A stretch of 64,000 nt of DNA. Source: Maylandia zebra. Taxonomy: Eukaryota; Chordata; Actinopteri; Cichliformes; Cichlidae. Location: positions 35,069,033 through 35,133,032 of the forward strand of contig NC_135170.1 in assembly GCF_041146795.1 (NCBI RefSeq). Reading direction: 5' to 3'. The notes beneath the pieces are model-generated. The model was not told where the DNA came from and ran no database searches. It saw nothing but the letters and a program-made list of their open reading frames with translations. Positions 25,001-40,000 of this stretch are shown one piece after another (the stretch's first letter is position 1; each line of letters starts with the position of its first letter). A program made the position numbers and the translations under genes.

Positions 25001-28000
25001 TTTGGAGTTGGTTTGCTCCTGAATGTAAAAGCCTGACACTGTCAGTCATCATTTGAAATCCTCTGTTTAAAGAACACAATGGCAGCGTACAGAGTTGTAA
25101 TTACAGTCAGATCTTCCTGTGAGCTGTGATGCTGATAATCTGTTAACTGACACATTTCTTTCTGCCAGTGTTTCTTGCTGGCTTCTTCCTTCCTCGTACT
25201 TCCTCGGCTGCAGGTGTAGCTTCCCGACTGTACCGCAGGTAGAGAAGATAACCTGCGTACGTTGAGCTTGCTTCGTAGTACAGATGGCTGTGGAAGCTGT
25301 GCCACTCATGTCAGCTAACAGCCACTAATCTGCCCAGTCCTGTGGGCCTTGTTTGTTTGAGTTGATGCTCTTGTGGTTTATTGGTAACTTGATCTATACG
25401 ACTGTAAACCAGAGCGAGCCGTGAGCCTGCAGCTGTGAAGCGGAGCATTTCTTCTTGGCTGTCCCGTGTCTCGGTTTGAATCGATCGGCAGTGATCAGCA
25501 GAAGTCCTGAATTATGTGAAGCAGTAACGAGGTTACATAAAGAGGCCGGTGGAGGATACGTTTTGGCTCATCGGTGTGTTTGAACTGGTGCAGGGATGTG
25601 AAGCAAGATGAGATCCAGCTGCTTCTCGCCTTCCTGAGTAAACGCCTCAGGCAGGTCTTCTAGCAATTTAGGAGCAGGTGTGAGCTGGCTTTGGGGATGT
25701 CAGAGGGTCACAGATGGGTGACGTGTGAAAGGAATCAGCTCTACTGCACTTTAATGCACCTCAGCCAGGATGTTGGTTTAAGTTTATCAGGTTTCATTGT
25801 GACCTAATCAGTTTCCACAGAGTCCAATATTAGGTGCAAATCTTAAGAGAAAAGTATGCATGCAGACGAATCAATAGCCAGTGTCTTTGTGCTCTTTCTG
25901 AGTAAGTGTTTATCTGATCCACATTCTTATTTCTTGTAAATATTTATGAATGACTTAAAGTTTTAAACCAGAGTTCAACCCTGGAAGCAGACGAATCTCA
26001 GAGCTCACATTTCCACTCAAGCCTGTTCTTAATGTTTTGGCATTCAGAGCTACATCACACAGTTGTTCTAATTGGTTTTAGCTCCATCCATCGCATCCAC
26101 AGGCATTTTGTATGTGCCTGTGTGACAGAGGCATATCATAGCTTTCTTCTTATTGGCTGCCCCTCATAAACAGAGGGTCGGCGCAGCAGGTGGGTGGAGC
26201 TTCTGTTCCTGAGACCTATAACGCCTCTCTATGACACTATATATCGAGAAGAATAAAAACGGCATCAAACAGCATAACAGTATTTGTACGTGTATATAAA
26301 TATAAAAGCCAAGTTATTAGGTACACTTGTTCAGCTGCATGACCGAAACTCATTTAGTGACGTAGACACAGAAACGCAGGTAGTTTCCACGTCTACTTTG
26401 ATGTGGCGTGGCTGGTCTGAGTCTTTCAGGATCTGCCGCTCTGGTGGAATTGTCCCACAGGACCATATCTATGGTGTACAGATAATAGTCTGAAAAAGAG
26501 AGAAACCAAATTTTCTTTAACGTTTATTTAAAGATAATCTGTCCTTTGGTCGTTAACAGAAAGAGACAAAATAAGAATCACAGTCTTCACATTCAAGTGA
26601 GCTTTTATTCATTTTCCCGCTTTTATAATCTGTGAAAACAGATTGGCTCTGAGCAGTGACCGGCCACGGTCCACAACATGAGCACAACAGTGCAGGCAAA
26701 TAGCACGATGGCGTGCACGCTCGCAGCACACCAACATGTCATTAGCATGTGGCTGCGGCCCTTGCTAATGACATTCTTCTCTGTGAGGGAAGAAGACACA
26801 GCGTTTGTAATGCATCGATCATTTTCTTTGATAAAATCCATGAAAGTTTCCGTCCTGCTTTCCTCTCAGGATGTAAGTCATTTGTTGTATTACCTCCAGC
26901 GGTTAGTTTGCTGTTTTAATAGAAATATAAACTATACATGAACTAATTAAGTCACACACAGCAGAAATCCAAACATAAACAAACCGTACATGGAAGAGCA
27001 AAGAGAGAGCTGTCACCCTGAAAGGCCTGAGGCTACTCTGGTATTAGCTTTTAAATGGAAAGTTAAAGGTGACTGAAGGTTGTTTAAACTTTACTGGTGG
27101 ACGGCTGAGCAGCTGAGGTCATTGTTTACTTTGTACACAGTGAAACAGCAAAGTGGCGTTTTCAGATTTCCACACCCTGGAGTCTGGACCGAGAGCTAAA
27201 AGCCTCACAGATGCAATCAAATTTATTTACTTCCCCAAATCAGACCTGGAGTCGTAATGCTGACTGTTTAAAGCCAGCGTTCATCTAAACGAAGCAGTTT
27301 CTGTGGAGAGCTCCAGACTGATGACACGTGTTCATCTTTCAGTCTTTTTTCTTTCCCATCGTTCTGTCCTCGTGAGCTCACGAGCACCGGCCTGCTGTCC
27401 TCCATAACAGCGATGGTTTGAACATGCTTCTGGCTAAAATCCATAACACAGCTGCAGCGTTAGCACCACAGCATCCATCGATAGCTGTGACGTCATGAGC
27501 GATGGCGGCTCTCTGGGGAGAGGGGGTCACACAGCTTTCTCTTTCTTCACTTAAACATTCAAACGTTTCTTCCAAATGGCTAAACGGTAAAACTGCAGAT
27601 CAGTCTCTGCAGTTTTCAACTCTTAAACTGTTAAAGCAACAGACAGAAATGTGCATGAGCACAGCAGGAGGGCGCGTCAGGAAGTCCGCTCTGTGAGGAG
27701 GACGTTCAGTTAATCGGGACAGAGAGGAGCTCAAAGTGAACCCGTCACACTATATATTATTCTTGGACTCTACGAGAGGTGCTTTGAATGAGTCGCAGCT
27801 CCTCGTTTATCTTCTCACGGTTCTTTGTGCAGCTCCTCAACTCATCTTCTAGCCCCGCCCACTTAAAGCAAACCACCTTCTGATTGGCTGCCCCTCGTAA
27901 GCAGAGTGTTTGTGCAACATGCTTGGATGTTTGCAACATGTCTGTCATAACTAGACCCGCCCAAAAGCATAATCTGATTCTTGGACCCTAATGTGGATCA

Positions 28001-31000
28001 TAATTCATAAAGATTACATCATTTTGAATTTAATCAGACCTGAAACTGGAGATTAAGACCATAAAACCATCAGAAAGGTCACAGATCAGCAGATTCGAGA
28101 CCTGTTTTCTCGTCAGTCTTAAGATCCACTGTGGAGTTTGTGGTGCCATGAAGTGTCCAGAGTCTGGAGCAGGGGTGAGGAAAGGTTTTGGGAGATGTGG
28201 ATAAGTAGGGAATGAGTTTATTGATCGCTGGTCCTGATGAACACTGGCAGAATAAGACTATATTGTTCTGACAACGAGATGACGGCTAAACAACAGAGGC
28301 TGTGGAAAAATCCGATTTAGCAGAGAGGGGAACGCCCTCATCCAGCTGAGCAGGAAGGTGAAATAAACTTAATGTATGCAGTTCTTTCAGCTTTCGCCGT
28401 CACGCTGTCTTTGCACGTGTGTGTTGAACGTTGGCACACTGCAGGGAGTCATGGACGGCCCGTCTATCTGCAGGCAAAAACCTAATCAGATGTTTTTTAA
28501 AACAAGCGTAGTGTTTGCATGTAGATTGTGGCAAACAGGTTCTTGTTTTTTAAAAAGATAAAGGTATGTTTCCATGAATAATTGGGGCCAGCTGTGGGCC
28601 AGAGGCCTCACCGAAGGAAGAGACACAGCACTGCTCTGTGGGATCATGTTTTTAACTTTGTTCTTGGACAAAATAAGAGAAAAAGATGATTTTAGTGTTT
28701 TGTCCATGTACTCACCACTGCAGGCCAGTTTGACAGATGTACCAACCCAGTAACTGTGATCAGCTCAGATTAGGAGCTAAATACAAACTGATGATTTTCC
28801 AGCTGTTTATGTTACAAATGTGTCGTTCATACATTTAAGAAACAAATGAAAGAAAACAATAAGATGAGAACATGAAACTCTTCTGTTATTGTTGAGTTTC
28901 CTCCTAAAATGATTGATTTATAGTTAAGGTCACATTATGTAGAAAAAAAGGTTGGTGCATATGAACAGTGAGTCAGCAAAGAAACACGAGTTCATGCGTC
29001 TCAACACGAAGGGAACAAAACAGTTTCAGCCCTAACAGATGTCAAAGCATCCGAATTCACAGCAGCCCCAAGATACAAGTTCTGCTTCCGTGCGTCCACG
29101 CCTGTTTCCAGGTTTGTTTGTTTCTTAGCTAAACGTCACTTAACGACCACCAGCTGTCAAAAAGTGAAATTATTCCTCAGCTAACACATCTGTAAATATA
29201 ATCTGTACATGTGAGAAATCTTTGGTGATATACGACCAGCTATAGATTGCTGTGCCTCTGCACAGCAGCAACACAAACACGGCCACAAATGCACACATGC
29301 ACGCCTGCGGTTCGTCTTAACGACTGTAATCAGCTGTAATCAAAGCGATCTGTGCGTCTGCTGTCCTGTCTGCAGCTCGGGCCGACACCAGGCTCACGCT
29401 GTGCATGCTGGGAGAGTCGTTGTGAGCGTCTCAGCTTCAGGCCTCGCGCTGAAGCCGAGATGCTTCCCCTCGCCTGGAAGAGGAAGTAAACAAACTGGGG
29501 CAGCTGTCCCAAAAAACAGCCACGCAGCATCACCTCGATTCCCCTAAATGGAAGATTGTTTTTGCACAGTTTACAACAAGAGCCGCATCCTGCGTCAGCA
29601 ACAGCATCCTGCTTAGACGTACGGCCGTCAAAGGAATTAAAGTCCTCATCAGACACCTAAATGTTTGGTTTGGTGTTGTTTGTGTTCTTCAGGAGGCCAA
29701 AGGCTCACGACATCATGTCAGGATCAGATATGAATGAATTATTACATAATGGGAGACTGAAATAAAATAACATACTTATTTTTATTTTAATCCCCCCAAG
29801 GAAAGTAGAACAGCTCATTATGAGAAAATAACTCTAATGAGGTAAAAATTACACAAAAGAATTAAATAGAAAAATAAAGTAAAATGAAATACATGATCGC
29901 AGTCAGTAAAAATCTAAATAAAAAACAAGTGAACACCATGTGAAGGCTGAATATAGAACTATAAAGTAAAATGGGTCAAAAAGTGCAACAAAGCCAAATA
30001 AACAGTTACTAAATACAACAGAGTGTAGAGAGTAGATGAGAAAACAACACAATAAATCAGCTCTAGAAGATAAAAATTTGCTCGATGGATGAAATAGAAG
30101 AATGAAAACTTCTTGCAGTGTTGTTTCAGTGTCGTCTGATTTGGTGATATGAGCAGCTGAAGTCTGGATGCTTTCAAAAATAGTCCTATGAATAGTTTAA
30201 AGTTGGGGTCACATGACAGGTGGGCTGTTATTATTACACCTGGTGAGCCTGGATTAGGACTGCTGCTGTTTAAAAGTGTTTTTATTTTCTAACGGAGGAT
30301 ATTTAGAGTAATTTTAAAGAGTAACACTTGACAAAATGAACCGTCTTTTATCTTTGTGAGAGCACGCTGTTGTTTCTGATCGCTTTTATATTATTTTAGT
30401 TGATTACGGTAACTTTTCACACGCCAGCTTTTACTGTAACTGTAAAAACAAACACCTAGACTCTGTTTTGGATGAAGCTCCAGCTGATGTGCTTCAGACT
30501 CACGTTAGACTTGTTTAATCCAGGTTTGGTTTTAGGTTTTTGTATATCTGATATATTTTCCTGTTCCCCTTTCGTCACGGCAGACTAACTTCCACGATGT
30601 TGAGATCAGAGCTCTGCGTTTAACCGAGATTTGTTAAACTGTTTGCTAACAACAGGGATTTAAAACCAGCAGACGTTTCATTTTACAGCTCTGACCTGAT
30701 GCGTTTCATCTTCATCTTTGCCGTAGTTGTCCTAATATTACGTTCTGAACAGCAGCACTGAAGCTCATGGTGACACCACAACATGAACATTATAAACCTT
30801 GTTGCTGTCAAACTGCTCGTCTTCTAGACATAAACAGACTGAAACTGTTGATACTCAGGTCCAAACACATAAGTCACAGCAGCGTTCGCAGCATGGGGCC
30901 GGGTGTGTTTGTTTCTGTGACCCACACCTCCCGGTCAGATGGAGTCTGATCTGATGATTCACAGCTGTCGTCTCTCCTCAGGGCCAACGAGCAGCTGGTG

Positions 31001-34000
31001 GCTTTCCTGTCCAAATACCGCAGCATGAACTTCATCAAATCTCACGGCAGAGACAACGCACGGTAAGGCATGCGTGCCCCACGGGCCTTTATTAAAACAG
31101 TGCAATGAAGTGAAAAACAAGCTGCACAATAACTCAGCGTAACGTTGGGCTGCGGGCCGAGCCGCTGAACCTGAATCGTGGATTCATGGAACAATGATTT
31201 GAAGCTCTCGGCGTTTGTGAGCGTAAAGCGGGGAGATACTTGGAAATGCTCCTGCGCTTCGAGAAAATGATCCCAAAATTATATCCAAGTTAACCAAAGC
31301 TCGGTTCCTGGAAAGCCCTCGAGGGGCCAGCGCAGTTCCACTGAAACATCTTTGGCTGGATTCACAGAAAGGAAATCTATGTGAAGGAAACACTGCTCGC
31401 TTTCAGGTTCTTTACATAAGCCTGTGTGTGTCGCAGTGTCAGATGCTGATATGAAATATCATATTAAAACAGACATAAATACAACATGTGGGCTAAACAC
31501 CGCACTCTGTTAGGGTTAGCACTGGCTGCTGCCCCTCATCCTCCAGCCTTTGAATCACAGAATAGCTGATGGGAGCTGAAACGGGATTTCAGACAGAGAA
31601 TAGACTGATCAATAAATCAATAATAGATCAATAAAAACTGGTCTACTCTGCATTAAGTAAAATAAATAACATTAAAGGTTAAAAGGTGTCATTATTAGGG
31701 CCTCATTACAGCACGCTTCAGGCTGAGTAATCGTAAGCGTCCTCTCAGTTTCATCCGTAAACAGGGCCTGGACCGTCTCTTCTACGAGTGCGACACCCAC
31801 ATGTGGCGTCTTGGAGATCGAAAGATCCCAGAGGGCATTTCTGTGGATGGAGGCTCTGATTGGTTCCTGCTCAACAGGCGCTTTGTGGATTATGTGGTCA
31901 ACTCCAGGGACGAGCTGGTCGGCAGCATGAAGCGTTTCTACGCCTACACGCTGCTGCCCGCCGAGGTAACGCACACGCACACACATGTATAGAACTCTTC
32001 AGACACGCCACGCCGATGCAGAGTCTGTCATTTTAACAAGAAAAAAGTATTCCAGCAGAAACGATCCCGGGACATCCTCCAAGTCTGTTCTCTGAAAATG
32101 AGGCAATATTTCAGTTTTATTTCACTTTAGGAATATTTGAAAAACCTGAAACACTTCTAATTTTTTACATGAGTCTCTTTATCATCACAATCTTTTTATA
32201 TATTTGATAAGTCAAAAAGCAAAATGAGATTTTGGTTTTTTTCTGCATTAAATGCATAAAACAGCCAAACGATGATGACTGATACACGTACCTCTCCCTC
32301 CTCCAGTCCTTTTTCCACACCGTGCTGGAGAACAGCGCCCACTGCGAGACCATGGTGGACAACAACCTGAGGCTCACCAACTGGAACCGAAAACTGGGAT
32401 GTAAGTGCCAGTACAAGCACATCGTGGACTGGTGCGGCTGCTCGCCCAACGACTTCAAGCCCTCAGATCTGCCACGCTTCCAGGTAGGACGCCACACTGT
32501 GCAGCATCATGTGACATCACAGCTGGCTTAGAGCCAATCAGGGCCCAGCATAAAACTTGCATAAGTTCAAAAAAATACGTGGAGACTTGTCACTTACGTG
32601 TAAAACCAGCACAGACACGAGTGAACGCAGGTTTGTGTTTGGAGTGAGTTGTCCTGTAACACCGGCTCACATCCCAGCAAACACTTGAGTCTGAGTTTAA
32701 TGAGTTGCTGACTGTGTCCATGAAACATGATGGTCCAGTAGAATTAGCTCAGCCTGAACCAGCTGCACACAGCTGGACTTGTTTCTGTCAGGATGATGTG
32801 CACAGACGTCTTTTGTAGGCTAACCTGGACGTTAGCATTGCCTGGTTCCCTGCTGGGATTTTCTCTGTAAACTGTTGTTACTGCAGAAAATAAGTCATTG
32901 CATTACATCTTCACACATTAATACAACTTTAATGATTCCTGAAGCATCAATAATATCATTAACATTAGTGTGTAAGTGACTTAAACACTATCACCGCTAA
33001 CTGTTTAATGTTCTGGACAGTTTCTTGTTTGAGCGTTCAGGGTCAGCAAAACCCTTCATCTTAACCAAAGAGCTTCCTCCATCACATGGGACACAACTAA
33101 CCAATCAGAGACTCGGACTGAAACGTGACATATGAACATGTATATATTTTTAGTAAAATGATTCATGAGTTAACGTTTGAATCTTATATAACCACAAACG
33201 CATTAAAAACATTTGCTTTGAGGAATAAGAAGTACAAATTGTTAATTTCCAGGTTTCCTGTATACAGGCAGTAATCACATAAGCAGCACAGCAACACCAG
33301 TGACATTTGTGTGGGTTTGTTTTTTTTTGTTTGTTTTTTTTAGCAGAACTACACAAAAACTGATTTGAATTCCAGAAAAGTTCATTCGGACGTCTTATTG
33401 TAGATTACATTTTGGTGGGAAACTGAGGGACTGTTTGTGTGGCTGTTTTTGTTTGTTTGTTTTAAATAACTTGTGAATTTTAGGTCGACTCTGTGGGTAT
33501 GAATTAGCTGCTAAAACATTAGCATTTTCTGTCTCTTGATTAATGTGTACTGTCCCCTAAAACCCCGAAAGAAAAACCTTGGGAAGCCCTACAGAGAAAT
33601 CTGTTAACAGTTAAAGATTGAACTGAATTTGAAAAATCAGATTCAGAAGTGAAGATGCCTGCAGAAAAGAGAGACCCGATCTGATGTGAACAAATAATTC
33701 GTCCTTCAAAAATTCGTAACAACGAACCAAATCCCTTCAACAGTAGTTCCCTGATAGAGGCAACTTTTGCTCCTAATATTTACCAAACTTACATCATTAA
33801 TTTACGCAGACCAGTGACGAGTGAAGCTCACCGTTTGCAGTTTAGAGTTGCAAGCTGCTTTGGAACCCACCCAGCCTCCCGTTTTCCTGCTGTTCCCGAC
33901 CTAAAGTCAGATCTGTTGTACTGATGCAGCTTTTTCCACCTCTGGCTAAAAACAGAGTCTCGGCCATTATGAGCGGCTGTAAGAAGATCCTGTCACAGTT

Positions 34001-37000
34001 ATGATTGGTGGTGTGAGAACACATGAAGGCTGGATAAATCCACACTTGAGATTTACTCATATGAAATCTGGTAAATTTGTGGCCGTATCATGTCTCAGAA
34101 GCTCCGCCTTCTTTTCCTCCTGAGGTCACCAGAGATCAGAATAGCTTCGCATTCACAAATTAGCAGTGCTGCTTTTACTTCCAGCAGGCGGGCCTCAGCT
34201 CGCTGTAACAACAGACCTGAGGACAGCGCCTGTGGTGGGGCTGCTGATGGCTTCTATAAGGAGAGCTGATCCTGGAAACGGCTCTGCACTTATGGCAAAA
34301 ATATTTTTAGAGCTCGGTAGCTCCCCAAAACTCACTGCTGAGGTTTCTCAAGGTTGTCATTATTATAATGTCGGGTTTGCCAGTTGGAAAAGCAGCTCAG
34401 AGTCCTGGATATAAGGGTCACAGGACATATATGTACATACGCTTTAGTTTTTAGACTAGGCCCCAATAAAAAATAATAAAATGCTCTGAAAAATCAGTCA
34501 TTTGTAGCAAACTGTTTACATATACAGCATCAGTTACTGCTCGTTTAGTTGTTGACTTCTTTAAATCAGTTGGAAACATTTCACAGATAATGTGCAGACT
34601 TGTAACTGACCAAAGTACGTGACGAGCAAAGACTTCACTGGTGCCGGCGTCTGAAATGTGAATACTGTGGTTTCATTAGGTTCCTCTGATGGGAAGCTTG
34701 AGTATGTTTGGCTTTATTTGTCACTTTAAATGTCAGGTTGGGAGTTTGAAGGCTTAGTTTGGTTTCTGTTGGACAAACTGCTGCCAACAATAATCAGTAA
34801 TGGGAATAATGAGGGAATACGGCTCTGCTGGAATAACCTGAAGGATAAAAGGGTTAAAGATGACATATCTGGGCTAAATAAAGCTCCAGCATCACAGTCT
34901 TGCCTGACCTTTGTGGGCACAGCGGAGAGCTTGCAGTTAAGGTAGATTTATATGATTCCCTCTGATCTGATGATGGATGAAACAAAAAGGCTCCCTGACT
35001 CTGTAACTAGTGGTTTCCACTGTTGTTTAGCTACAAATCGCCCAGAATAACTTCTCAGAGGAACAAAGCTGCAGGCTGCTCAGGCCTTCTCATTAGTCTG
35101 GGGTTTCCTGGCTCGCCGGTGCTGCCGGAGCCCACCGAGTTGGCGTGGTGAGGTCACACCCTCCTGGTGACATCATATAGCCACGCCCTTCTTTCCTGCA
35201 GTTCTTCTTCTCGCTCTCAGCCTCTTCGTCACTTCTGTCCCACATGTTCTGAGCACTTCTGCTTTTTATGATCGGCAGCTAAACCAAGAGCTCTTTGAAT
35301 TCTCAATAATAAGGATCCAGTGTATCAGTGCAGGTCATACACTGCACACCTTTATGAAAGAGCTCCTAAACTCCAGCCTTTTGTGACCTGCATGAAGCGA
35401 TAGCCCTCGCAGGACCTGAAGATCTGATTTGTCTCTGCTGAAAACCAGCAGAGCTCAAAGCAGATGTGATGCCGTCCCATCATCACAAACCTCAAAATGT
35501 TTTAAATGTTTATTCCTTTATGAGCTGAACCATAATACAGATTATTACAGCAGCTGTTTCTCTGCTGTGGCATAAAAATTACATTCATGAGCCGAGAAAT
35601 TTCACCAGTTAATATTTGATATGATTCACCTTTTTACTGGAAACCAGTCCAGGTGGCGACCTCATAAAGTTGTCAATGCGAATGTTCGCTCGGTACTTTC
35701 ATTACTACCGTCTGATTTGATCATTTTCGTGTCTTTTTTCCCATCACAGCTATTTTAGGAAAGAAGGAGCCGTTCACGTCTCCTTTGAGATCCCAGCATG
35801 ATGTCAGGCTTGTCTGTTGGGAGTGGTTTGAGTTTGGAGCCTGGGAGTGAGAACATCATATGGCAGACCTTCAAAATGCTGCTTTTGGTTTCCAGACTTG
35901 GTTTTAGGTTAGAATCAGGTGTAGGTCGGGGTAAGCTGTCTGGGAATGTGCTGACTCACAGGGTTTTCACATGGACTAATGTGTTCCCGGGGAGGTGCCG
36001 GGCCATCCTTCCACTGAGAATAAAATGATGCAAAGTATGTTTTTCCCTCAGTGCGCGTTTAAAAAAATGTGTGTGATGCTGAGTCTTTTACTGCAATGAC
36101 AGTTTTTAACGTGTGAAGCTGCATGCTGGGGGTTTCTGACTGAAATCGTGATCATCAGTATGAGCTCGGTGGCTCTGTAGCTGCCGAGTGATGAGTTGAT
36201 GTTTGTTTACATTTTAATTTCTATTTATCCGTATAGAAATTCCAGAGCTAAAACATCTGGACATGTTGTCATGTGACTAAAAACAAGTGAAAACTAAATA
36301 TGTGAATAGAAGCATAAACTTTAACGGATAAATTGTTAAAATACTTAAAAGGATAAATGGTTGAAATTGTTACAAGAAACAAGGACATTATTTGGTTTAT
36401 TATTTCTAATGCTTTAGTGATAAATCTTCCATGCTTATAATTGTAAATGGGTGAAACAGCAGAAAGTAAAGGGTAAAAGGTTTAAATGTGCATCGTCAAA
36501 CGTAAATGGTTTAATGTGGCAGTGAGTTAAATCGCTGAAAGTGAAGCTAAGTGGTTGAAATTGTTATCTGTGAGTGGTGTTGATGGATGAATGGCTTACA
36601 GTGCAGTGGAGACATTATAAAAGAGGTTAAACATTGCATTAATGGTCAAAAGCAGAGGTAGCTGTGAAGTTAACGCGGGTAAAGTAAAGGCTTCAGTGTT
36701 GAAGCTGTTGGGCTGGTGGGAAACTGACTCATTTCATTACAACGTTCATCTCACTGCACCACAGCTGCAGAAAGCAGTGACTGAGGCTGCTGAGCTTCAT
36801 GTTTTTCTTGGTAAACATCAGTGATCCTGCAGGTATGCTGGACGTAAACAGCATGAATAAACCTGTTTGTGACAGCAAGGCACCATGGGATTGTATTCCT
36901 TGTGTTTGGACTCATTTCAACCAGTGAGTCAGTGAAAACAGTAAAATATCTTCTTTGTGACCATCAAACTGCCTTTTATTGTGCACATATCTTCATCCCT

Positions 37001-40000
37001 CCTCGCCTTGTCTCTCCTGACCGCAGCAAGCGTCCAGACCCACCTTCTTCGCCCGGAAGTTTGAGGCCAGCGTCAGTCAGGAGATCATCAGCCAGCTGGA
37101 CGCCTACCTGTTCGGAGCTCTCGCCTCGGGAACACCGGGTCTGCAGGCCTACTGGGAGAACATCTACGAGGCAGAGACAGACGGACCCGCAGGCCTGTCG
37201 GACTCTGCGCTCACCCACTACCACGCCTTTGCTCGTATGGGACTGTCCCGCGCTGCCAGCTCGCTCCAGGGACATCCCAGCGACAACAGCTGCAGGTACG
37301 AACAAGGGTGCTGGGCTCCAACCACACGGAAATCCCAAGCGTGCATGTGCATGTATGCACTGGGGTTCAGAATTGTCCCAGAAGCATCCAAAGGCTCTTT
37401 TGTTAACACCAATAACCACAAATGGGAGCATAAACGTTCAGAGTGCATCGAATCATGACGTGTAACTTCAGAGTAAACAAACAGGAAGTGTTGTGCTTCA
37501 CGGCATCAACAGAAAAACATTTTCGGATTAGCAGAAAAATGATTCTCACAGCTCAGATTATTGACTGTCACCGTTTCACACATGGACACTTCTGTGAGGA
37601 TATTTTCCATAAACGCCACACAGCAGGAATCGATCCACTTCAGAGCCACTCGATACTGGAACCGCTCCGTGTGGTTTCGTTGAGGGGTCTGCATGCATGG
37701 AGCTTGCAGGAATAATGCCCACTCAGTAGCAGTAAATGTGCCCGACTGTGAGCTGCGGTGTTCGCACACTGGCCCAGTCTGACGTCACTGACGGGTTCCA
37801 GCCAGCTAACGTATGATCGTGTGATCCATCTGCATCAGGCATTACGTTCTCTCACACCTCTGTCAGATGATGTTTACAGAAGCTCAGGCTGGAAAGGATG
37901 TGTGAAAATGAGTTATGTTGCTCAGGTTTCCTGCTTTCTCTATATTAATCAAATGTAGTGCTGTGCAAGCTTTAATTAAAATCATACTGAAAACTTGGCC
38001 TACATAAAGAGTCCAAACACGTCAGCCAAAAAGCCTCTTTTTGGTTTGTAAAGAGGGAATTTGGGTTGTTTTGCTCAGGTTATTTTTCGAGCTCAGCTCC
38101 TCACCTGCAGGCAGGAAACGAGATAAAGACCTCGGCTTTATCAGGGGCAATCAGGCTGGGAATAGCACAGGGTGTTGCATGGGCGAGCATCCATCTACAG
38201 GCGTAATCGTGTCTCAGGATCCCTTTTTTCCCCACAGTTCTCATTTATTATCTACGTGATCGGCCATGCAGTGCAGTGTTTGCAGAGCCTTCAGGTTTGA
38301 ACTCCAACAACTTTGAAACTGTAAAGTGAAGATGAAGCTGTTGTTGGTTTGAAGCATTCGTCTCATCAGGTTCAGCTCAGTGTTTGCACGGCTGTCAGAG
38401 GCTGGAGCAGAGGTGCAGGTATCACCTCCATCAGTTTCCATCAGTCACTGTTATTATTGGCCGTGCCAGTAAATCGTGCTTTTTGCAGAGAAAGAAACTG
38501 TGCAGTCGTCTTCTCAGGGGAAAGGGGAGGACTAGCAGATGAAATGTCTTTCCGCCAAACTGGCCACCGCTGGTGTTTGTGCAGTCCAAATTAAATATGA
38601 AGATAAGGCGAGCTTGTTCCTTTGTACAATCAGGCTTCAGTTTCTGCACAGGCTAGATTTTTCCAGCTCCGTCTCTCTCACAGACCCACAGTAGGTACAA
38701 GGAGGTACTTGTTGCTGGAGCTTGGGTGGGGACTGGTGGCTGGCATGGGTGGGGGCAGCATTATGGGAGTGTGTGTGTGTGCAAGGGGAAGTAGGGGGTG
38801 GTTAGAAAGGGCCAGTCTGTTTCCTTCAACCTGTGATTTCAGTCGGAGACCTCTAAAACCATGTCTGCAGTAACATAGATGCATTTGAAAGCAGGCAGAC
38901 ACGGTTCCCTTCACAGTGGTGCTTTAGTTGGTTTAACAGGTCCTTGGAGATTCTCCACATCCTCTGTAGAGATTCAGGGATTCAAGCTGTCACGTTAAGA
39001 AAAAGTGTTTTCCAGGAAAAACATTCGCCTGCCCGTCCGAATGGAAAAGGAGAAACAGACATAAACACCTGAAAGACGATTTTGATAATAAGGTGAAGCC
39101 ATTCATCAGGAAATGAATGATAGCCGACCTGATGTCATTCTTCAAAGAGCTGGTTTCACATTTGGAGCAAAGTACCTTTGCATGAGTCAAAATAATCCTA
39201 ATCTGTGTCAGTAAACGCTGGCCGGTCCATCCTCTGTCTGTCTCAGCGCCCTTCTTCTTTGAGTTGTCTTTAATGGGATTGGCTTCCCCTTCAGAGCAGA
39301 AAGTCAGAATCGTAGCAGGATGGGGGGAAGTGCAGCTCACAATCAGAGCAGAAAAATGAACATGTTAAGGACTCTTTTACATAAAGATTAAAGAGCAGAA
39401 AACTGTCTGAATTTGAGCATTTACAGAGTTTAAAGCCTGAGTTTATTATATATACGAGCACTACTGCAACAGTGTGTACACAACAGAAGAAAATGCAGAA
39501 AAGGCTGCAGAAAGGGAGATAACAGACTCCATAAGCCTTAAAATCTAATCATCAGAAGCTCTGAATGTTGTAATTGAGGCTGGATCCAAATGATTGGCAT
39601 TACTGTGGAGAGTAGAGATGGCACGATACCACTTTTTTATGTCCGATACCGATACCGATATCATAAATTTGGATATCTGCCGATACCGATATGAATCCGA
39701 TATAGTGTTTTTTAATCAACAAAACTGTTTTTTAAAATATCTTGCTGCATTTTGCAAGTCTGCAAGTTCATACTCAAGTTTAAAACAACAACTACACTAA
39801 AGCTATTCTGTTATACCTGTATACAAAAAAAATATTTCATAGTTCAGCAATACTGATCAATCTAATAAACTTAGACCTACACCATCCTCCCTATTCTGGT
39901 ATTTTAAAGAGTACTTAGCGTAAATATTAAGCAACCTAACTAATAGGGTTCCAACTCCCAGCAACAACAAAAATAAATAAATAAAAAATAGGGAACCACC

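Noticed and set aside
29330..29656. 108-codon minus-strand frame with several cysteines in xylt1 intron 4
   Set aside because: The cysteines do not form a known zinc-binding spacing, and no flanking exons were found.
36869..37465. 198-codon plus-strand frame overlapping xylt1 exon 8
   Set aside because: It runs in a different frame from the conserved exon; the true exon reads [14 protein letters not shown] and is bounded by good splice sites.
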